A DNA stretch of 64,000 bases from Ichthyophis bannanicus (taxonomy: Eukaryota; Chordata; Amphibia; Gymnophiona; Ichthyophiidae). The position numbers and the translations under genes are program-made. This document shows, in pieces, positions 10,158 through 22,154 of the stretch; positions within the stretch are counted from its first letter, which is position 1; every line of letters starts with the position of its first letter. Location: assembly GCA_033557465.1 (NCBI GenBank), contig CM066037.1, forward strand, positions 199,081,156-199,145,155. The letters are read 5' to 3'. Below the pieces are notes generated by a model, which was given only the letters and a program-made list of their open reading frames with translations, searched no databases and was not told the origin of the DNA.

Positions 10158-11247
10158 TTTCACTCCTTCCTCTCTGGCCATTCCTTTTCAGTTTCCACCG
10201 GTTCTCTCTCTTCACCCTCCACTCCCCTTCCCTGCGGTGTCCCCCAGGGCTCAGTCCTTGCTCCCCTCCTCTTTAATGTCTTTTTGGCTCCTCTCGCACT
10301 TTTAGTCCAACAACACGGTGTCTCCGCATATTATTACGCTGACAATATCTTTCTTCTTTACCACAGTAACTCTGTCTCCCCTGATATTACCCCCTTCAAC
10401 AATTGTCTCTCCTCAGTAGCATCCTGGCTTTCCTCCAACTTCTTGCATATCAATCTCTCCAAAACCTCAGCCATCTGGTTCACTGCCGATAGCCCTGTCC
10501 CTTCCCTCATTCCACTGCTCTCTTCCGTTCCAATCCCCATCGTCACCTCTCCGCTACCTTAGTGTGACCCTTGACTCCTCCCTATCGTTCAAAGCACATA
10601 TCTCATCTGTAGTTCAGCGCTGCTTTCTCACCCTAAGACAACTCTGATCTGTACGCCCTTTCCTCTCTTTCTCCGCTATGTCCACCCTCCTCATCTCCCT
10701 AGTTGTCTCCCGCCTCGATTATTGTAACGTCTCCTTAGCTGGTCTCCCCCAATCCCAACTTCAACGTCTGCAATGAGTCCACAACACTGCTGCCCGTATC
10801 CTCACTTGCTCTTCCCGTTTCGACCATATCACCCCTCTTCTCATTCGCCTGCACTGGCTTCCAATTCCCTTCCATATTCAGTACAAATTTCTTCTTTTTG
10901 TTCACAGGTCTATTCATACTGGCACTCCCCTTTACCTTGCTGACCTGATCCACCTCCACACTCCCTACCATTCCCTCCGCACCATCCACATGAACCGCAT
11001 AACCTTACCCTCCCCATCCCAGGCCCACCTAGAAACCACCCGTTACTCTGCCTTTTACTTCCTTGGTCCCCGCCTATGGAACTCGCTCCCCACAGATCTC
11101 CGCTTGGAACTCTCATTTAAAACATTTAAGGCAAATCTAAAAAAACATCTCTTCTGTCTAGCTTTTGGCCTCTCTCCCCCCCCCCCTGCGCCCCTTTTCA
11201 CCACCCCCATAATTTTGTTTTCCCTTGTTTCTGTTACTATAATCTAG
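10158..11247 (+). pseudogene. L2 reverse transcriptase, 3' part
   Basis: The C-terminal half of an L2 RT survives in several frames. The palm YADN box is near 10335 (catalytic YADD altered), followed by thumb-region blocks such as SRLDYCNVSLAGLP near 10710 and the terminal LWNSLP...FKANLKKHLF block at 11070-11150. Stop codons and frame changes show decay. The N-terminal part continues on the other side of the DIRS element at 4332-4536. Confidence 0.8.
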
Positions 11248-11777
11248 CCTTGACCTTTTACTCTTCTCTCTTCTTTCCTATCACACTATGGCATTCCTTT
11301 CCTAATTTTCTAAGCAGCCTTTTGTATTTTGTAAACCGCTCAGACGCTATTGTGATGGGCGGTCTATTAAGTTCCCAATAAACAATAAACAATAGTCTTA
11401 AATGAGCTTATTGCAGCTTCATTGCGTGTCCCCTAGTCTTTCTACTTTATTAAGTAATAAACAACTGATCTATGTTTAACCATTCCACTCCATTCATTGT
11501 TTTATAGACCTCTATCATATCTCTCCTCAGCTCTCCTTTTGCCAAGTTCAAGAGCCCTACCCTTTTAAGCCTTTCCTCATAAAGGTATCCTTCCATCCCA
11601 TTTACCATTTGGTGGCTCTTCTCTGTACCTTTTCTAGTTTGGCTATATCCTTTTTAAAATATGTCGAGCAGAATTGCACACAATATTTAATGTGTGATCG
11701 CACCAAGAGGCATTATAATATCCTTTATTTTATTCTCCATTCCTTTTCTTATGATTCCTACATTCTGTTTGCTTTCT

Positions 11778-11945
11778 TGGACACTGTAGTTTGTAGTTTG
11801 TATTTCAATTTGTATTTGAAACAGTTATATACCACCCATCTGCGAAACAATGGAATCTAGGCAGTTTACAATCCGATACTGTATATATTCCCTATTCCCA
11901 AGGCCATAAGGAGTGCCTAGGAGGGACTAGAGACCCCAGTCCCTC
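11778..11945 (-). mobile_element. 5'-truncated SINE inside antisense CR1
   Basis: The minus strand carries the block GGACTGGGGTCTCTAGTCCC, a CTTGGGAATAGGG word and a TATATAAC-type tail, related to the SINEs at 26660 and 27247. CR1 sequence is continuous on either side. The tRNA head is missing. Confidence 0.6.
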
Positions 11946-12159
11946 TGGCCAGAGGTTTGAATGTATTATTCACAATGACGCCTTAGCCCTTTTCCTGGGT
12001 GGTGGTTCCTAATGTGAAACTTTGCATCGTGAAACCGTAGTTTGAGTTGGTTATTCCTCAGTGCATAACTTTGCACTTGCCCACATTAAATTTCAGCTGC
12101 CATTTGGACGCCCAGTCTTCCAATTTATCATGGTCCCCTTGTAATTTTTCATAATTCTC

Positions 12160-12912
12160 TTATGTTTTAACAACTTTGAATAATTTTGTGTCATCTGCAA
12201 ATTTGACTACCTCACCTGTTATTCCGATTTCCAGGTCATTTATGAATATGTTAAAAAGCAGCGGGTCCAGCACAGGTCCCTGTGGTACTCCATTATTCAC
12301 CTTTCTCCATTGAGAAAATCGGCCATTTAGCCTTACTCTCTTTTTTCTGTTAACTAGTTCCTGATCCACACCAGTACACTGCTTCCTATCCCATGACGTT
12401 TTAATTTCGCCAAGAGTCTCACATGAGGGACCTTGTCAAAGGCTTTCTGAAAATTTAGATACACTATATTGACTGACTCACCTTTATCTACCTGTTATTC
12501 ACACCTTCAAAGAAATATAACATTAGTAAGACAAAACTTTCCTTGGCAAAATCCATGTTGGCTTTCTCCCATTAAACCATGACTATCTATATGTTCAGTA
12601 ATTTATTCTTTATAATGTTTCTACAATTTTGCCTGGTACTGATGTCAGACCCACCGGTCAGTAGTTTCCCAGATCACCCAGAACCCTTTTATAAATTGGT
12701 GTTACATTGGCCATTCACCAATCTTCAGGTACTACAGATGATTTTAATGATAGTTCACAGATTACTAATAGTAGGTCTGCAGTCTCATATTTCATTTCTT
12801 TCAGTACCCAGGGATGTATACCATCTGGTCTGGGTGATTTGCTACTCTTTAGTTTATCAAATAGTTGTAATACATCTTCCTGGTTTATCGAGATTTGTTT
12901 CAATTTTTCCAA
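12160..12912 (-). pseudogene. CR1 reverse transcriptase remnant
   Basis: The minus strand reads through GVPQG-like, FINDLE and FADDTKLFKVV motifs (12160-12369) and, upstream, LKSSKSPRPDGIHPWVLKE and SLKSSVVPEDW (12715-12912). These are conserved CR1 RT blocks. Frames are interrupted between the two segments. It belongs to the antisense CR1 copy and has no function of its own. Confidence 0.8.
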
Positions 12913-13115
12913 TACATCAGCTTAAAATACCATTTGAGGCATTGGTAACTTCCCTACATCTTCTTCAGTAAAGACCAAAGTAAAAAATGCATTCAGTCTC
13001 TCCACTATGGCCTTGTTCTTCCATAGTGCCCCTTTTACTCCTCTATCATCTAATGGTCCAACTGACTTTCTCACAGGTCTTTTGCTACAATTATACTTTA
13101 AAACATTTTTATTGT

Positions 13116-13660
13116 GGGGGTCATTCTGAGGCACAAATAGCCATTCCCATGCAAGGCTCCCTGTATGAACAGTGGAGTTGTACAGGCAGCCTTAGACGGG
13201 GGTGGGAGGCAGAGTGAGAGCAGTGCATGTGCGGGCCATCACCCCAGATGTACAAGTCTGATTCTGAGGTCAGCCCTGTACATCCAGGGTCGGCCTTCTA
13301 GATGGGGGACAGTGGAGTCCGGTGGTGGCAGGAAGGTAAGGGGGCGCATGGGTCCCCCGCAGACTAATCCTGGCCATAGTATGTCAGATCGGGGGCTGGG
13401 CTGCAGGGAAGGGGAGGCTCTGTCCCATGGCTGGCAATTGCAGCTCCTGAATGGAGCCATGGCATCGCAGCTCCATTCAAGAGCCTGACTCAGTTAGCCG
13501 GGGATCTGTAGGGCATGCGGCCCTTCAGAATCTAGGCCTGGCCTGCACGTACAGGCTGATAGACCCGATTCTGAGGGGCAGTACAGGGGCTGGACGTCCA
13601 GAAGGGAATTGGCCTCCATGCATTTTTGCTTCCATTGAACACTATGGGGATGTCACATGA
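13116..13660 (+). mobile_element. MITE-like repeat, family X, copy 1
   Basis: It starts GGGTCATTCTGAGGCAC. It shares the start, a GGCTCCCTGTA block, a TGTACATCCAGGG block and a core of GAATGGAGCCATGGCATCGC followed by its inverse CTCCATTCAAGAGCC with 24284-24958 (inverted) and 33686-34290 (same strand). No coding frame was seen. The core can fold as a hairpin. Confidence 0.55.
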
Positions 13661-13977
13661 GCCACCCACCAATCAGATCAAGACCAAAGACCAAACCCCC
13701 TCACACACCTCTTGTATATAGGAAAGTATAATAGCTCACATTGTAACCAGATCACCGGAACCAAAAACCCCTCCCCCCCACATAGTCATTGGAATGTATA
13801 ATAGCGCACAATGTAAATAGCTCAACATGAATCTAATATACCCTATCTCACATACACACACTCCAGACCATTGCATGACCACCCTAAAACACTATTGTGA
13901 TTGTTTGCTGTGAAAACCGCCTTGATTCAAGGAAAAGGCGGTATAGAAATCTTTTTAAATAAATAAATAAATAAAGC
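13661..13977 (+). repeat. L2-like 3' tail fragment with (TAAA)n
   Basis: It ends with AAAACCGCCTTGATT, a GGCGGTATAGAAA word and TAAATAAATAAATAAA. The same tail pattern ends the L2 and SINE copies in this window. CR1 resumes at 13978. Confidence 0.65.
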
Positions 13978-14270
13978 TTCTTTTCAAATTCTCTCTTTGC
14001 TTCCCTTATCAATCTCTTGCATCTAACTTGGCATTGCTTTTGTTGTTTCCTGTTTTTGTCATTTAGCTCCTTTTTCCATTTCCTGAAAGATGCTTTTTTT
14101 GTCTACAACAGCATCTCTGACCTCTCCTTGCTGGCAATCATTTCACCTTCCTTCCTTCCATCTTTCTTAAAGCGTGTAATACATCTGGTGTGAGCTTCCA
14201 AGATAGTATTTCTAACAATGCCCTGCTTGATATAAACATTGAACCTTTGCAGCTGCTTCTTTTGCATTCC

Positions 14271-14722
14271 ACGTCTGTCTGAGATATGCGAGCCCTTGAG
14301 AAAGCTTCTGGATAAGGATGCAATTTGTCACTGGCTTCTGCAACATGACTGGACAATACAGGAAATAATACACTTAGTCACATATGCCCCTGTGTCGCGG
14401 TACTATGATGTGACCGAGCCCTTTATAATACAGAATAATTGGAATTTTAGAAGGGATGTCTAGAAAGAATCTGGGATGCCCAGAGCAAAATGTCCAGAAG
14501 TCCAGGGGAGTGGCAGCAGTGCCTTCTGAAATCACTCCGCCTCCACCCCAAAAAATGAACATCCTGGTAGTCAGTTCTGGATACGGGCCCTGAGCAGATA
14601 TCAAGACTGGGTACATGCACCAGTGTAGGCCATTTCACAAATGTGGATGTCCCCATAGTGCATGCCCACACAACGGGTACTTGGATGTTCCAGCTGGGGT
14701 GGTTCAGAAAGGGAGTGACTGT
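14271..14722. other. No gene; unclassified
   Basis: The sequence is rich in GATGTCC/GGATGCCC words similar to family X repeats. No clear termini or coding frame were found. Confidence 0.4.
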
Positions 14723-15279
14723 GGGGTATGTTTAGTAAAGCATGCTAAGGTTCCAGGCATTAACAACAGTGATAAGGGGTGTTACATGCGTAAAGAGTGC
14801 TGGGTGGGTAGGGGGCATTCTGACGTAAAGGGCACTATGGGCCATTTAACAGGCATTAACAGGACATCGGGTGTTAAGGTGGAAAACATGCACCTTAAAG
14901 TTTGAAAAAGGCTGTAACCCTAATGCTGGTTAAAGGTGCACCAAGGAAAGTCAATGTAAAGGTGATGGATGGAAGGATAGGTGGAAGCTGATGGACCTGC
15001 AATATCTGTGGGCACCCTATGTGGCAGCCAGTAAAGTGGACGAGCATGTGGGAGACAGCTGTATCAATGCACAGAGTGGTGCCATTGTAAGACGGGGCAA
15101 TGTCAGTGTGTGGCATAGGATGGGGAAGACGTGTCTCCCAGCGGAGCCAGAAGCGGTAGGATGTGTGCAGTGACAGGAGGACAGAACAGGAGTGGTGACA
15201 TGCAGATCAGGCACAGGAGAGCCCTGACTCTTACAGGCATGAAAATGATCTGAGTAACACACAGTCATGAAAGGAACAA

Positions 15280-15345
15280 TTAGGACTTGAACCCATGTCC
15301 CCTGCTTATGGAGACATTGCACTAACCAATAGGCTACACCTCCGC
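15280..15345 (-). repeat. tRNA-like module in copy B
   Basis: The minus strand has an A-box-like TAGCCTATTGG and a B-box GGTTCAAGTCC at tRNA spacing. It matches 31262-31340 in copy C. It is probably a tRNA-derived insert carried by the element, not a functional tRNA gene. Confidence 0.55.
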
Positions 15346-15756
15346 ACTGCTCTGCATATCAATGGCTGGATACAAAGAGACTGCAGGTCACTGCTTAAAA
15401 TGTCTGCTGTGTGTGCCGGTATAGGGTAGCCCCACCAATGCCCATAATGCAGTGCACATGCAGAACAGCAGTCTACAGCTGATGGAGAATGCACTTATCC
15501 ATCACCTCAGCTCAGTAAGATGCACTGACAGTGTGTGATACAAGCACAGGGCAACTACAAATCATGCTACTAAGCAGTTTCTGAGGGTGAGGATGGGTGC
15601 CCAGCACCTGGGCCCCAGAACTTGCAGTTCTAGAGATGGTCTCCGCCACCTGTGCTGTAGATCCCCATCACTGCCAGTGTATGGCAGATATTGTCTGTAG
15701 TGTGATATGCTAGTCTTCTTGTTTCTTGCAGCATGCTGTATATGTCAGTCACATGT

Positions 15757-15833
15757 GTATATATATATATATATGTATAGATATATATACACACATGTGA
15801 CTGACATATATATATGTATATATATATATGTGT

Positions 15834-15901
<68 letters not shown>

Positions 15902-15915
15902 TATATATATATATA

Positions 15916-15955
<40 letters not shown>

Positions 15956-15967
15956 TATATATATATA

Positions 15968-16018
<51 letters not shown>

Positions 16019-16022
16019 GTGT

Positions 16023-16056
<34 letters not shown>
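15757..16056. repeat. (AT)n microsatellite with regular TGCA interruptions
   Basis: About 300 bases of alternating AT with interspersed TGCATA and TGTATAG words. All reading frames across it encode Tyr-Ile repeats and are artefacts. Confidence 0.95.
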
Positions 16057-16060
<4 letters not shown>

Positions 16061-16276
16061 GTTTATTCTGTTCTGTATTGTCTCACATTGTTTAGACAAT
16101 ACATTGTTTAGTTAATACTTCGTTCCAATACATATGCTGTTTTGTTATTCATTATACTTGTATTATGATGTTCCTTGTAAAACAAACTTGCTTTGTTAAT
16201 TGTTGTTCACTGTAAACCGCAACTGAACTCTGGAAGATGCGGTATATAAATGTGTGTAAATAAAAATAAATAAAAT
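16057..16276 (+). mobile_element. L2-like 3' end
   Basis: It carries TGTAAACCGCAACTGAAC, a GATGCGGTATATAAATG word and a TAAATAAAAATAAATAAA tail, as in the other L2/SINE tails of the window. The AT tract precedes it directly and may have grown from the insertion site. Confidence 0.6.
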
Positions 16277-17310
16277 GTGGGCCTTTCACCTGCTCCTGTT
16301 GGACAGGGACACTTCTAGAACAGTGCATGTCAATACCCAGTGTTAAACTGCTGATGTCATGGATGCCAACTACCAGGGGGGTGTCTAGGCTTGCATGGGG
16401 TTGTTACTAAAGTCCTTCTTGCCCTTACCACAGGAAGTAGGCTTGGAACACCTCACATCCCAACCACCTAGGTCTAACAATCACCCACAGCAAGCACAGT
16501 CAGACTGCACATGCTGCCGACCACTGAGTTTCCAGCCATACAAATACCAACTGCAGACAGTCCACTGGTCAGTACACATTGTAACCATGGACACCCAGCA
16601 TTTGGTTCAGCAAGCAGGACCCTAGGACAGGAAGGCCACTCACATCACTGGAACCAGGTACTATATAGCGCTATGGGGATACATAGCCATGCTATGGTCA
16701 CTGCTCGGCCAGAGTGAGAGTGCCCTCCCAGCATGACATGCTGTGGCCACCCAGTCCATGCATGTGGCAGACAGGCACTATGACATCTCAGCCATTGATC
16801 CTACCTCCAATGCAGACACATCCTGGCCAATCTGCCCTATTTCAGGCCATACCCACAATACTTTGCTCCTCATCATGCACATTTGCAGACTAATGCTGGA
16901 AACAGCTTAGGCACTGCAAGACTCAGTGAGTTGTAGAAAGCAACAAAACAATGAATAGACATACACACACACACACACACTTATGCACACACCATATCAC
17001 CACGCTGTGCAAAAATGGGGATGGTGTGCATTCCTGCCTGCCACTTTGGTCCCAATATCAGCTCGAGCATTGTTAATGTGTGTTCATTGTGCAGGATCTA
17101 GTAGCATACTCTGATGTTAATACCCACTCAGTGTGCCAGAGCTATCAGCCTGACTCTCCATCCATCTGTGAATAGTGGAGCCTGTCTGTGTGGCTGATGG
17201 GTGTTTTTACCCTTGCTGGCCGATTCATTGGGAATTGCACATGCTGGTGTTGTATATGCACTGTGGGATAAAGCTTAGCCACAGGGACATACAATGCATG
17301 ATCCACAGTC

Positions 17311-17375
17311 AGGACCCAAACCTGTGATCCTCAGCTCATATGCACACCAACTGTGTGCATTGAGCCACAGTGCTG
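17311..17375 (-). repeat. Second tRNA-like module in copy B
   Basis: The minus strand has a weak A-box-like GTGGCTCAATGC and a degraded B-box GGTTTGGGTCC. It is positioned like the module at 2310-2390 in copy A. Confidence 0.4.
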
Positions 17376-17979
17376 CCATATGGTTATGGCACTCCCTGGG
17401 GCTGTCATGCTTCACATCAGACAAACATTGGCATATGTTGCAATGTGCATGGTGCACAGGACCAGGACATGGCTTTGGTCTGTTGCAGGTGGGTGCCGCT
17501 GCCCCCTCTGCGAACACCCCACACCATGCTGACATGCCCGTGTGCTGTCTGTGTTGGTGGTGCGCAGTCCCAACCCATCCAACATGTGGGTTGGTGGGTG
17601 CCTAGGGCACTAGGTCTGGATAAGGGGGCAGAGGCATACATGTTTGGTCACACAGCCCCCCCAACCATCTGCCTCTGCAGGGACCCCATCACCACCTCTC
17701 AATGATACATCTCGGGGGGAGGATGACAGCCACTGCTGTGGTAGGCCCCTGGGCACCTGATGTTGCAGCTACCTGGAGGGTTACAGCTGCAACATCAGCC
17801 TCTTCCCCCACAGCTGGGTTCAGTAGAAGCAGTGGGGTCAGCCGGGATCTCTGCCTGGGTTGCCAGGACCCTTGGACCACCCCATGTGGCACATCTCCTT
17901 TCCACAGCAGTAGCATGTCTGTGTGCTGCCACTGTCACTGTGGGATCATGACAGACATCACAGATGGTAATGCGGATGA

Positions 17980-18500
17980 CAGGATACCCCTATGAGGAGA
18001 GGCTAAAAAGGTTGAGGCTCTTCAACCTGGGGAAGAGACAGCTGAGGGGAGATATGATAGAGGTCTATAGATTATTGACTTGAGTGGAACAGGTAAACAT
18101 AGATGGATTGTTTACGCTATCAATATGTAGAAAGACTAGGGGACATGCAATAAGGCTACAGTGTAACCCATTTAAGATTACTAAGTGAAAATATTTTTTC
18201 AGTCAACACGTAACCAAACTCTGGAATTCCTTACTGGAGGATGTACTAAAAACTGTTTGTGTAGCTGGGTTTAAAAAAAGGTTTGGACAGGATCCTGGGG
18301 AAAGGTCCATGAACCATTGTTAAAGAGGACCCGGGATATTCACTGCTTGCCTCACTACAGGGATTGTGTATCCTGTGTGTCCTTTGGGGAAACTGCTAGG
18401 TACTTGTGACCTAGATTGGCCACTGTTGGATACAGGATACTGGGCATGATGGACCTTGATCTGACACAGTCTGGCTTATTTTGTAATCTTATGTTCTTAT
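17980..18500 (+). mobile_element. CR1 LINE, 5'-truncated 3' end
   Basis: It is collinear with 56580-57095: the GAGAGGCTAAAAAGGTT block, GAGGGGAGATATGATAGA, and the terminal GATGGACCTTG...CTTATGTTCTTATG end. The CR1 3' end lies at about 18500. It is inserted in Harbinger-like copy B. Confidence 0.85.
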
Positions 18501-18992
18501 GTGCCACATGGGCAGCTGCCTGGTCTGCCCTGTATACCATCATTCCCCACTGCATGACCCATGTCCCATCTCCTTTGCCCCATTTGCACCATCAACATAG
18601 TGCCTTTTCATACTTGGGCACTGTGCTGTTGCTGCTAATGGAGCACTACTCACACTATCTTGGCTCTCCTGTCTGCACATCACATTGCAGATATTAAAAT
18701 AGGCTCTCGATCCTCAAAATACACCCTTTCCACATGGTTTTACTTTGCATTCATGTTCCCAGAATTAAGACGCTTTAAGATACTTTTGCACAACACGTGT
18801 TAAGGGAACACCTGCTGTTAAAACCTCTCTACGCCACACTAACGCCCACTCTCCACCCACAAAGCGGTTTATGCTGCCAGAGCCTTTAACGTACATTAAA
18901 GCAGTGCTTTTGCTGTGTAAAAGGCGCAAGGGTGCTGATAACACATGTTAATGACACACTGGCTCCCTTAACGCCCTTTAGTAAACATACCC

Positions 18993-19433
18993 ATATGTTC
19001 TGAAACTAGCACATCCAGGCCTGACATTTCAGATACTCAGATGTGCGGCATGAGATCTGTAATATGTTTGGAGTATGTATTTACATGAGGTTTCTTCATC
19101 CAGGAAATATTAACTGTGGTAATAAAAGAGCATTTTGTTCTTCCCCCTTAAGCATTGCAGCCATGAAACAAGCACTTGTTTGCACCTTATTTGTGGTCAG
19201 GAGCAGGTATAGACATGGACACCAGACATGCTTATGCCGTTCTGATATCACACTGTACTTCACCCAGGTGACTTCTCCACCACACCCTTGTGTTACATGG
19301 ACGTTCTTGCACGGGGATCATCTATATACCTGGCTTTCTAAAATGGTTCCGGGAACATCTCCATGATTTGCATGTCTAAGTGCCCATTTTCAGACATGCA
19401 ACTTATGAATAGAGCTTCTGAAATAACCCCCAG
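18993..19433. other. Unclassified; right end of a MITE-like repeat
   Basis: No convincing gene was found. The end at 19405-19433 (GAGCTTCTGAAATAACCCCC) resembles 26370-26395, suggesting a shared short-repeat terminus. Confidence 0.35.
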
Positions 19434-19449
19434 TGATCTTAATAAAAAT

Positions 19450-20440
19450 AGGCTTGACTTCTGCTTAATGCAAGGGGATCAAACAGTGGCTTTTGCATCC
19501 AGGACGCTTACTCAATTGAGAAAAATTATATGCAAATTGAAAGAGAATGTCTCAGCATTGTGTTTTCCTGCCAGCACTTTCATCATTACCTCCATGGCCG
19601 AGGCATAATTATTGTGGAAAATCATTACAAACCACTGAGAACAATCTTCAAAAAGCCCCTATTGTGCCACCCAAGCGATTTCAGAGCTAATGTTACATTA
19701 CAATCTCAAAAATGTTTATAAGCCAGGACCTCAGATGTTTATTAGTGATACACTCAACAGAGCTACTGTAGATGAATCTGCAGCAGTCCAGTGCTGGTAC
19801 TAAACACCTCATGATTTGTTGGATGCAAAAAAGTAGACCGACATTGCAAAAATCAACCAGGCAGTTTATCTGAATGTCATAGACCGGAGGCTGCAATACA
19901 TCATATAGCACACTGCAAGAGCTGATACCTTGTAGGTACTGAAGTATGTAATCCTGACTGGATGGCCAAACTCCAAGGGGAAAATACCAGCTGACATTAG
20001 GGAATACTGTTCATTCAGAGATGAAATCAGCATACAAAATGGCATCCTATACAAAGGGTCCAGGGTTATTATACCTAAATTACTGCATTCAAAATGCTAA
20101 CCTTAAAGCCACCTCAGTGGTGAAGCATGTGATACCCTTTACTGGTCAAACATATAAGGTAAGATCAAAGACTTTGTGAGCAATTGTTCTACCTGTAATG
20201 AAGATGCTCATGAGCTACAAAAGGAAACAGTAATGTTGCATGGCATACCCATGCGGCCTTGGCAGTTTGTCAGCATGGATTTATTCAACTTCACTGGGAC
20301 AGAGTTCCTATGGATAGTGGATCATTGTTCGGACTTTTTGGAACTTAAACTGCTCCCAGCTATGTCTGCTGAAGCTACAATCAGGAGTTGCAAAGTACAG
20401 TTTGCACACTATGGCCAACCTGATCAAGTGATCTGAGATA
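19450..20440 (+). pseudogene. Ty3/gypsy RNase H and integrase remnant
   Basis: RNase H residues appear across two frames (19450-19720). The integrase zinc-binding and catalytic parts follow in 19890-20460, with the metal-binding Asp in SMDLF near 20276. The phrase GQPDQVI is followed by a stop where Ser-Asp is usual, so the catalytic run is broken. It cannot make an active product. Confidence 0.75.
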
Positions 20441-20575
20441 ATGGGACTCAATTTTACTTGCATACAATTTGAATAGCTCTCTGCTGGGTGGTGGTTTGAA
20501 CATGTTATTACGTCACCAAAGCACCTACAGGCTAATGACCAAGCTGAATCTGCTATAAAGATAGTGAAAACCTGA

Positions 20576-22154
20576 TGGCACCCAAGATGGCGAAGGAGTT
20601 GGACGCTGAGTGAGGTGTGTTAGAGAGAGCGGAGTACGATTTGACCTGATTGGGAAAAAGAGGAAACAGCGATCAGCGAAGCCCCCAGTTACCTCTTCTC
20701 CGGCTGTCGGGTTGATTCAGTCTTCCATACCGGCTTTCTACCCACCAATGGCGGTGTCGTTGGCTTAGGCAGATCTGTCGACTGGTTTGGCAGACCTGAG
20801 CAATGGGGTTGTTTTGAGCCCAATGCAGATGTTGCCCCCGCAGCCCGGAAGGAGTGTCGGGGAGGTGCTGAGCGCAGGAGTATCTCCGGGTCAGGAGAAA
20901 ACAGCCGCGATGGGGGATGCCTCCCCGAAAGTGAATCCGAGTGTTTGTGTGGCTACTGCTGGAGGCAGGGAGCTAGTTGCCCCAGTTGGAGCCAGCAGAG
21001 GGGTAGAGCTGTTGAAGATCAGCTCACCTGTTTACTCTGTGCCACGGGAGTTGTGCGGGATAGAAAAACCGGCAACGGTGACCCTGGATAGCTTATGGGA
21101 AGCCATCTCTTCACTCCAAAAGTCCCTGTTTCCATTTGTGGTTTCATTTTCACAAGAATTAAATGATGTTAAAGAACAGAGTGTAACGTTGAAGACTAAT
21201 TTGGCGGGGCAGGCTGTTAAAGTTTCACGGCTGGAAACCCAAGTAGAAGATCTCCAGGTCCTGGCTGGGACCCAAACCAGGGATCGCTTGATTACTGCTC
21301 GGCATTTGGAGTTTTTTGACAATCAGTTGAGAAGAAATAATCTGAGGTTTTTAAACTTTCCTAGATCTCCATTGATGGATTCTATGGGACTGTTTCGTAA
21401 GTACCTTACGGAGGTCTTGTTGATGCCTGCTGATACTTTACCTCCTATTGTTCGTACTCAGTACACTGCAATTTCCTCTGTTGGAGCAGATGCTGAGACT
21501 GGACTCGAAGGTGCAGTTGAGTCGGCCCAGTTGCATCTGACAGAGTTCCTTGAAAGTTCTTTGGAAGTGGTGACCAGTCATGCTACACTTTTGGTCTCTT
21601 TTGCCTTTGAATCTGACCAAAACTCTGTTCTTAGATTGTATTTTCGGAGAATGTCTGTTTCTCAATTTATGGGGTCAAAAATTTATAATTTTCCTGATTT
21701 ATCTAGGGACACCCAGAAAAGGCGTAGAGAATTTTTGATGTTACGTCAAAGGTCTCTCGCCTTGGGTGCCCAATTTAAATTAAAGTATCCGTGCAAATGT
21801 TTGATATTATATCAGTCTAGACAATTTCTTTTTTTTGATCCCCAACAATTGATTTCATTTCTTCAGGGTAAGGAGGGTGAAGGGCGGGTTTGATTCTTGT
21901 ACCGGCTGCCATAATTATCATCTTTGCTCGTATGATGGGGGAGGGCTCTCCATTTGGGGGGTGTTCATAATGGATATTACCTTTCTGTGTTATATTTCCT
22001 TTTTGGGAACTTATTGTGGTTAATTATTGGGGTCTAAACCAATTAATGTGGATTTCTTTATATTTCTTTTGCTGTATTTGATTACTGTATTCTTGTTCAG
22101 GTCTAATTCTGGATTATATTTGGAAATTTATTAAAGATAAAATAAAAATAATAA
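20576..22154 (+). mobile_element. ORF1-only L1-type retrotransposon (HAL1-like), complete copy
   Basis: Exact 19-base target duplications flank it: AAAGATAGTGAAAACCTGA at 20557-20575 and at 22155-22173. The 5' end reads TGGCACCCAAGATGGCG, an L1-type start. A 210-base leader is followed by a single intact ORF1, a 260-base 3' region and an A-rich tail (AATAAAAATAATA). There is no endonuclease/RT frame. It is inserted in the Ty3/gypsy integrase. A second copy with the same plan lies at 27663-32734. It would need an ORF2 protein supplied in trans. Confidence 0.88.
20787..21893 (+). CDS. L1 ORF1-like protein (368 aa), intact
   Basis: This is the RNA-binding chaperone-like protein of an L1/Tx1-type LINE. 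Residues 1-100 are low complexity. A coiled coil follows at about 105-165 (LNDVKEQSVTLKTNL, then VSRLETQVEDLQVL). The RRM-like and C-terminal parts follow: RRNNLRFLNFPRSP at 186-200, then ATLLVSFAFESDQNSV, IYNFPDLSRDTQKRRREFL and a KCLILYQSRQFLFFDP end. These blocks are collinear with ORF1 of Tx1/L1 elements. The ATG at 20787 is the first in the long open frame. A shorter, broken homologue occurs at 28480-28662 and 31870-32440. Confidence 0.85.
   Translation: MADLSNGVVLSPMQMLPPQPGRSVGEVLSAGVSPGQEKTAAMGDASPKVNPSVCVATAGGRELVAPVGASRGVELLKISSPVYSVPRELCGIEKPATVTLDSLWEAISSLQKSLFPFVVSFSQELNDVKEQSVTLKTNLAGQAVKVSRLETQVEDLQVLAGTQTRDRLITARHLEFFDNQLRRNNLRFLNFPRSPLMDSMGLFRKYLTEVLLMPADTLPPIVRTQYTAISSVGADAETGLEGAVESAQLHLTEFLESSLEVVTSHATLLVSFAFESDQNSVLRLYFRRMSVSQFMGSKIYNFPDLSRDTQKRRREFLMLRQRSLALGAQFKLKYPCKCLILYQSRQFLFFDPQQLISFLQGKEGEGRV

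Larger units (their letters stand above)
4332..11394 (+). mobile_element. L2-type LINE, split by the DIRS element
   Basis: The L2 parts are 4332-4536 and 10158-11394. The first encodes the RT segment SGFRPGHSTESVLL followed by LDLSAAFDLVDH. The second resumes with a VPQGSVLAPLLFN-like block and a YADN box (YADD with the last Asp lost), then the C-terminal LWNSLPTDLR block. The 3' tail near 11330 carries GTAAACCGCTCAGACG and short CAATAAA repeats. It is 5' truncated and carries stops, so it is inactive. It is inserted in the antisense CR1 at the AGACT/ATA position. Confidence 0.85.
4170..14270 (-). mobile_element. CR1-type LINE, antisense, interrupted by L2/DIRS, a SINE and a MITE
   Basis: The CR1 pieces are 4170-4331, 11395-11777, 11946-13115 and 13978-14270. 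Read on the minus strand they follow the CR1 copy at 51880-57095 in order. The 11946-12370 piece encodes the RT FADD region (IKFADDTKLF-like), and 12715-12912 encodes the SPGPDGIHP-like region. The frame is broken many times, so this copy is dead. The 5' part of the LINE is missing. Confidence 0.8.
14723..18992 (+). mobile_element. Long non-autonomous Harbinger-like element, copy B
   Basis: The left end reads GGGGTATGTTTAGTAAAG at 14723, and the right end is its inverse CTTTAGTAAACATACCC, stopping at 18992. Internal blocks are collinear with copy A, including the tRNA-like module and the CTATATAGCGCTATGGGG block at 16662. It is enlarged by later insertions: an AT microsatellite with an L2 tail (15757-16276) and a CR1 fragment (17980-18500). 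No transposase frame was seen. The flanks do not show a clean TAA duplication, so this copy is older or its edges are eroded. Confidence 0.6.

Noticed and set aside
15630..16111. Open frames of Tyr-Ile repeats
   Set aside because: These are translations of an AT microsatellite.
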